Assembly: GCA_023390695.1 (NCBI GenBank)
Contig: JAEWCJ010000258.1
Coordinates: forward strand, 1 to 8,461
DNA: 8,461 nucleotides
Source: Pseudomonadota bacterium
GTDB taxonomy: Bacteria > Pseudomonadota > Alphaproteobacteria > Rhizobiales > Xanthobacteraceae
Direction of reading: 5' to 3'
Part shown: positions 6,065 to 8,461 of the stretch, piece by piece
Position numbering within the stretch: the first letter of the stretch is position 1
How the letters are laid out: each line of letters starts with the position of its first letter
Program-made: the position numbers and the translations under genes
Notes under the pieces: generated by a model
What the model saw: the letters and a program-made list of their open reading frames with translations, nothing else
What the model was told of the DNA's origin: nothing
Database searches by the model: none

Positions 6065-7422
6065 TGCCTTGCTATCCGGAAATGATTGATGAGATCGATG
6101 CGGGTGACGAGACCGAGGAATGTCCCGTTCTCCATGACGATGGCGACGAAATCCTTTTTGAACACCGGCACCAGATCGCGGATCGGCGCATCGGCGGCGA
6201 TCGTCTCCAGACGCGTCACCATCACCTCGCTGACCGGCCGGTCGAAGGCCTTGCTTTCGCCGAGCGTCAGCAATGCTCCCAGCAGATCGCTTTCGTCGAC
6301 CAGACCGACGATCCTGTCATTCTCCACGACGGGAAGCTGCGAGACGTCGGCCGCCCGCATGCGCGCGAACACCGTGCGCAGATTGTCCTGCGGGCGCACC
6401 TCGACCGCGCCCCTGCTGCGCGGGGCGACGACCAGATCGCGAACCTGGCCGGTGCGTTCGACGCCGAGGAAACCTTCCTGCGCGAGAAAGGTGTCGCTGA
6501 ACACCTTGGACAGGTACTTGGCGCCGGAATCGCAGATGAAACTGACCACGCGCTTGGGCTGTGTCTGCGCACGGCAATAACGCAGCGCCGCCGCCAGCAG
6601 CGTGCCCGACGAGGAGCCGCCGAACACGCCTTCCATGCGCAGCAGATCGCGCGCCGCCGCAAAGCTTTCCGGATCGGCAATCGAATAGGCATCCCTGACC
6701 AAGGACAGATCGCAATTCGGCGGCACGAAGTCCTCGCCGATGCCCTCCACGGCCCAGCTGCCGGCCTCGGTCATCTGACCGGTCTTCACCAGCGGCGCCA
6801 GCACCGAACCGACGGGATCGGCAAGGATCATCTTGGTCTTGGGCGATGCGTTCTTGAGAAAGCGGCCGACGCCGGTCAGCGTGCCGCCGGACCCGACGCC
6901 GACCACGACCGCATCGACGTCGTTGTCCATCTGCCGCAGCAATTCCGGACCCGTGGTCAGTTCATGCGCGCGCGGATTGGCCGGATTTTCGAACTGGTTG
7001 ATATAGATCGCGCCGCGGGTGCGCTGCGTGATGTCGGCGGCGAGATCCTGATAATAGTCGGGATGCCCCTTGCCGACATCCGAGCGCGTGAGGATGACTT
7101 CAGCGCCCATCGCGCGGGCATGCAGGATCTTCTCGCGCGACATCTTGTCGGGCACCACCAGCACCGTGCGGTAGCCCTTCTGCGCGCCGACAAAGGCCAG
7201 GCCGAGCCCGGTATTGCCGGCGGTCGCCTCCACGATCATGCCGCCCGGCTTCAGCCGGCCGTCCGCTTCCGCCGCCTCGATCATGGCACGCGCCGGCCGG
7301 TCCTTGATCGAGCCGGACGGATTTTGGCTCTCCAGTTTCAGGAATAGCCGGCACGGGCCGGTATCGAGCCGCGTCACTTCGACGAGTGGCGTGGCTCCGA
7401 TAAGATCGAGAATGGACGTCAT
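6061..7422 (-). CDS. cbs: Cystathionine beta-synthase with tandem CBS domains
   Basis: The product is 453 aa. The catalytic fold-type II PLP domain covers about residues 1-320. Key sites are Lys40 in NPSGSIKDRP (Schiff base), the substrate loop TAGNTG at 67-72, the phosphate loop GVGSGGTLTG at 175-184, and GGSSSG at 268-273. AVEGIGEDFVP at 224-234 is close to the VEGIGYDF signature that marks cystathionine beta-synthase rather than cysteine synthase. Two CBS domains follow at about 326-385 and 396-449; in this family they often bind adenosyl ligands and regulate activity. The N-terminal heme-binding extension of the animal enzyme is absent. The reaction is serine + homocysteine to cystathionine + water. 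The ATG at 7422 has only a weak ribosome-binding site and lies 24 nt past the hydrolase stop, so translation may depend on the upstream gene. Its TGA overlaps the ATG of the gamma-lyase gene. Confidence 0.93.
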   Translation of the reverse strand: MTSILDLIGATPLVEVTRLDTGPCRLFLKLESQNPSGSIKDRPARAMIEAAEADGRLKPGGMIVEATAGNTGLGLAFVGAQKGYRTVLVVPDKMSREKILHARAMGAEVILTRSDVGKGHPDYYQDLAADITQRTRGAIYINQFENPANPRAHELTTGPELLRQMDNDVDAVVVGVGSGGTLTGVGRFLKNASPKTKMILADPVGSVLAPLVKTGQMTEAGSWAVEGIGEDFVPPNCDLSLVRDAYSIADPESFAAARDLLRMEGVFGGSSSGTLLAAALRYCRAQTQPKRVVSFICDSGAKYLSKVFSDTFLAQEGFLGVERTGQVRDLVVAPRSRGAVEVRPQDNLRTVFARMRAADVSQLPVVENDRIVGLVDESDLLGALLTLGESKAFDRPVSEVMVTRLETIAADAPIRDLVPVFKKDFVAIVMENGTFLGLVTRIDLINHFRIARQ

Positions 7423-7446
7423 TATCGTCGGTCAGCCTTTTGGGGG

Positions 7447-8148
7447 TCAGCCTTGCATCCAGTTGACGAGCGCCCGCGTTACGGCGTCGGGCCGCTCCAG
7501 CGTGGACAGATGCCCGCAATCGGATACGACCACAAGGCGGCTCCCCGGAATGAGAAGATTCATTTCGTCAGAAAGCTCCGGCGGAGTAAGTTGATCTCCG
7601 TCCCCGACCAAAATGAGGGTGGGACACCCGATCGCCGACAATTCCGGCCGCGAATCCGGCCGCGCCGCGATGGCCCGCTGCTGGCGGATGAAGGCCTCCG
7701 CCCCCGTCTCCTCCGCCATCTGCACCACCACCGACTTCAGCGCCTCGTCGTGCTGGCGGTTCTTGTGCACCAGCAGCGGCCATTGCAGGTCGGGAATGTC
7801 CTTGAAGCGCCCGCCCGCGGCGATCTCGATCTGGCGCTTGCGGTTCTCGGTCTGCTGGGGGGTGTCGGCGCGCGGGCCGGTATCGAGCAAGGCCAGCCGC
7901 GCCACCCGCTCCGGCGCCGCCCGCATGATCGCCATCGCCACATAGCCGCCCATGGACAGGCCCACCAGAGCAAAGCGTGGCGGGGCATCGCGCAGGATGG
8001 CGGCGGCGATGCCCTCCATGCTGTCGGCCTGCCGGTGATCGGCCACGGTGACCGGACCAAAAGCCCAGAGGGCCGGCATCTGCGCCGCGTACAGCCGGGG
8101 AGAGCAATTGAGGCCCGGCACCAGCAGAATAGGCAATGTTTCCGGCAT
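7447..8148 (-). CDS. Alpha/beta hydrolase
   Basis: The product is 233 aa, a compact alpha/beta hydrolase. LLVPGLNCSP at 8-17 holds the oxyanion-loop region, and the nucleophile is Ser65 in GLSMGG. The acid is probably Asp185 in VGDGDQLTPP, and the base is His213 in DCGHLSTLERP. A short cap lies at about 95-165. The ATG at 8148 was chosen over GTG 8160 because GGAGG lies 5 nt before it and the fold starts immediately. It is the first gene of the leftward unit with cystathionine beta-synthase and gamma-lyase. Members of this family are esterases, lactonases, haloperoxidases or acyl-ACP methyl-ester hydrolases, and the sequence does not decide among them. The operon hints at a thioester or ester linked to sulfur metabolism, but that is speculation. 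There is no signal peptide, so it is cytoplasmic. Confidence 0.88.
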   Translation of the reverse strand: MPETLPILLVPGLNCSPRLYAAQMPALWAFGPVTVADHRQADSMEGIAAAILRDAPPRFALVGLSMGGYVAMAIMRAAPERVARLALLDTGPRADTPQQTENRKRQIEIAAGGRFKDIPDLQWPLLVHKNRQHDEALKSVVVQMAEETGAEAFIRQQRAIAARPDSRPELSAIGCPTLILVGDGDQLTPPELSDEMNLLIPGSRLVVVSDCGHLSTLERPDAVTRALVNWMQG

Positions 8149-8250
8149 TCTGTCCTCCACAACCTTGAAAAACCCCGATAAACCTTGATCAAAACCAAGA
8201 CGGGAGCGAAAAGGTTAAGCTGTTTATTGACTTGCTGCACCGCAAAAAGA

Positions 8251-8278
8251 TTGACTTTCCACCTCCCGGCCCTATCTT
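8251..8278 (+). promoter_or_regulatory. Candidate sigma70-type promoter for the helicase gene
   Basis: TTGACT (8251-8256) and TATCTT (8273-8278) are separated by 16 nt and point toward the ATG at 8392. Initiation near 8285 would give a leader of about 105 nt. ATTGACTT at 8250-8257 is repeated at 8226-8233, exactly 24 bp upstream; that copy has no matching -10 box. I found no convincing promoter for the leftward operon in the same 243-nt divergent gap (8149-8391). Confidence 0.45.
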
Positions 8279-8391
8279 CCGCCCATCGGAGCGACCGACA
8301 GGATTCGGTTTGCCGCCCTTCCCCGCGCAGCACAGTCGTCGTTCCTTTTTCCGGCGCGGCTCTAGACCGGGCGGCACCGCTTAGAGGTCTT

Positions 8392-8461
8392 ATGTCCTTT
8401 TCTCAACTCGGCTTGTCCGACAAGGTTTTGGCTGCCGTCCAGGCGGCCGGTTATACGACGC
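8392..8461 (+). CDS. rhlE: DEAD-box RNA helicase, RhlE type (3' end outside window)
   Basis: Only the first 23 codons are in the window. They read MSFSQLGLSDKVLAAVQAAG followed by YTT. This is the N-terminus of DEAD-box RNA helicases of the RhlE group: an aromatic residue and SF..LGLS, a helix, then the AGY that precedes the Q motif (the expected PTPIQ would come next, just past the edge). RhlE-type helicases unwind RNA in ribosome assembly and mRNA turnover in the cytoplasm. AGAGG at 8383-8387 is the ribosome-binding site, 4 nt before the ATG. The gene is divergent from the hydrolase operon. The subfamily call rests on a short stretch and could be another DEAD-box member. Confidence 0.78.
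   Translation, partial: MSFSQLGLSDKVLAAVQAAGYTT

Noticed and set aside
4742..7347. Two long plus-strand frames (4742-6085 and 6064-7347)
   Set aside because: They mirror the gamma-lyase and beta-synthase genes, and their translations show no domain features.
8149..8160. GTG start at 8160 for the alpha/beta hydrolase
   Set aside because: It overlaps the GGAGG that serves the ATG at 8148 and adds only four residues.
8161..8216. Repeated AACCTTGA, palindrome TTGATCAA and distant AACCTT/AAGGTT in the divergent region as an operator
   Set aside because: The units are short, unevenly spaced and not tied to a recognisable promoter on the minus strand, so chance is an adequate explanation.

Overview
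The window is GC-rich chromosomal DNA with tightly packed genes. It suggests an alphaproteobacterium of the order Hyphomicrobiales (Rhizobiales; Bradyrhizobium or Xanthobacteraceae-like). The reasons are the codon use, the type of each protein, and an intergenic palindrome at 591-640 that resembles a dispersed repeat I recall from Rhizobiales genomes. No tRNA, rRNA, CRISPR array, insertion sequence or phage gene is visible.

Layout. At the left edge (1-588, + strand) is the 3' part of a gene for a cysteine-containing relative of the glycine/D-proline reductase B subunits (GrdB/PrdB). It converges on a leftward gene (641-2407) for a cobalamin-binding-domain radical SAM enzyme of unknown substrate, and the palindromic repeat lies between the two stop codons. 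Next, all on the minus strand, come a small three-helix membrane protein (2609-2878) and two tandem paralogous genes for secreted methyltransferases of FAM173 type (3051-3923 and 3973-4809). Upstream of these are a cystathionine gamma-lyase/synthase-like enzyme (4895-6064), a cystathionine beta-synthase with C-terminal CBS domains (6061-7422) and an alpha/beta hydrolase (7447-8148). At the right edge, divergent and cut off after 23 codons, an RhlE-type DEAD-box RNA helicase gene begins at 8392.

How it fits together. The hydrolase, cystathionine beta-synthase and cystathionine gamma-lyase genes read as one operon: a 24-nt gap, then an ATGA overlap. The two lyase-pathway enzymes would form a complete reverse transsulfuration route (homocysteine + serine to cystathionine to cysteine + 2-oxobutyrate). 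The two exported methyltransferases follow after 85 nt and may share the transcript. A hairpin with a GAAA loop just past the second methyltransferase (3010-3033) forms best in the leftward transcript and is a plausible end of that unit.

The most unusual content is the pair of exported SAM-dependent methyltransferases. Each has a signal peptide, an intact SAM-binding core that resembles the mitochondrial lysine methyltransferases, an extra C-terminal domain, and exactly two cysteines in a conserved CX3C arrangement. Their position behind transsulfuration genes is also notable. I see no clear new multi-gene defence or mobile system.
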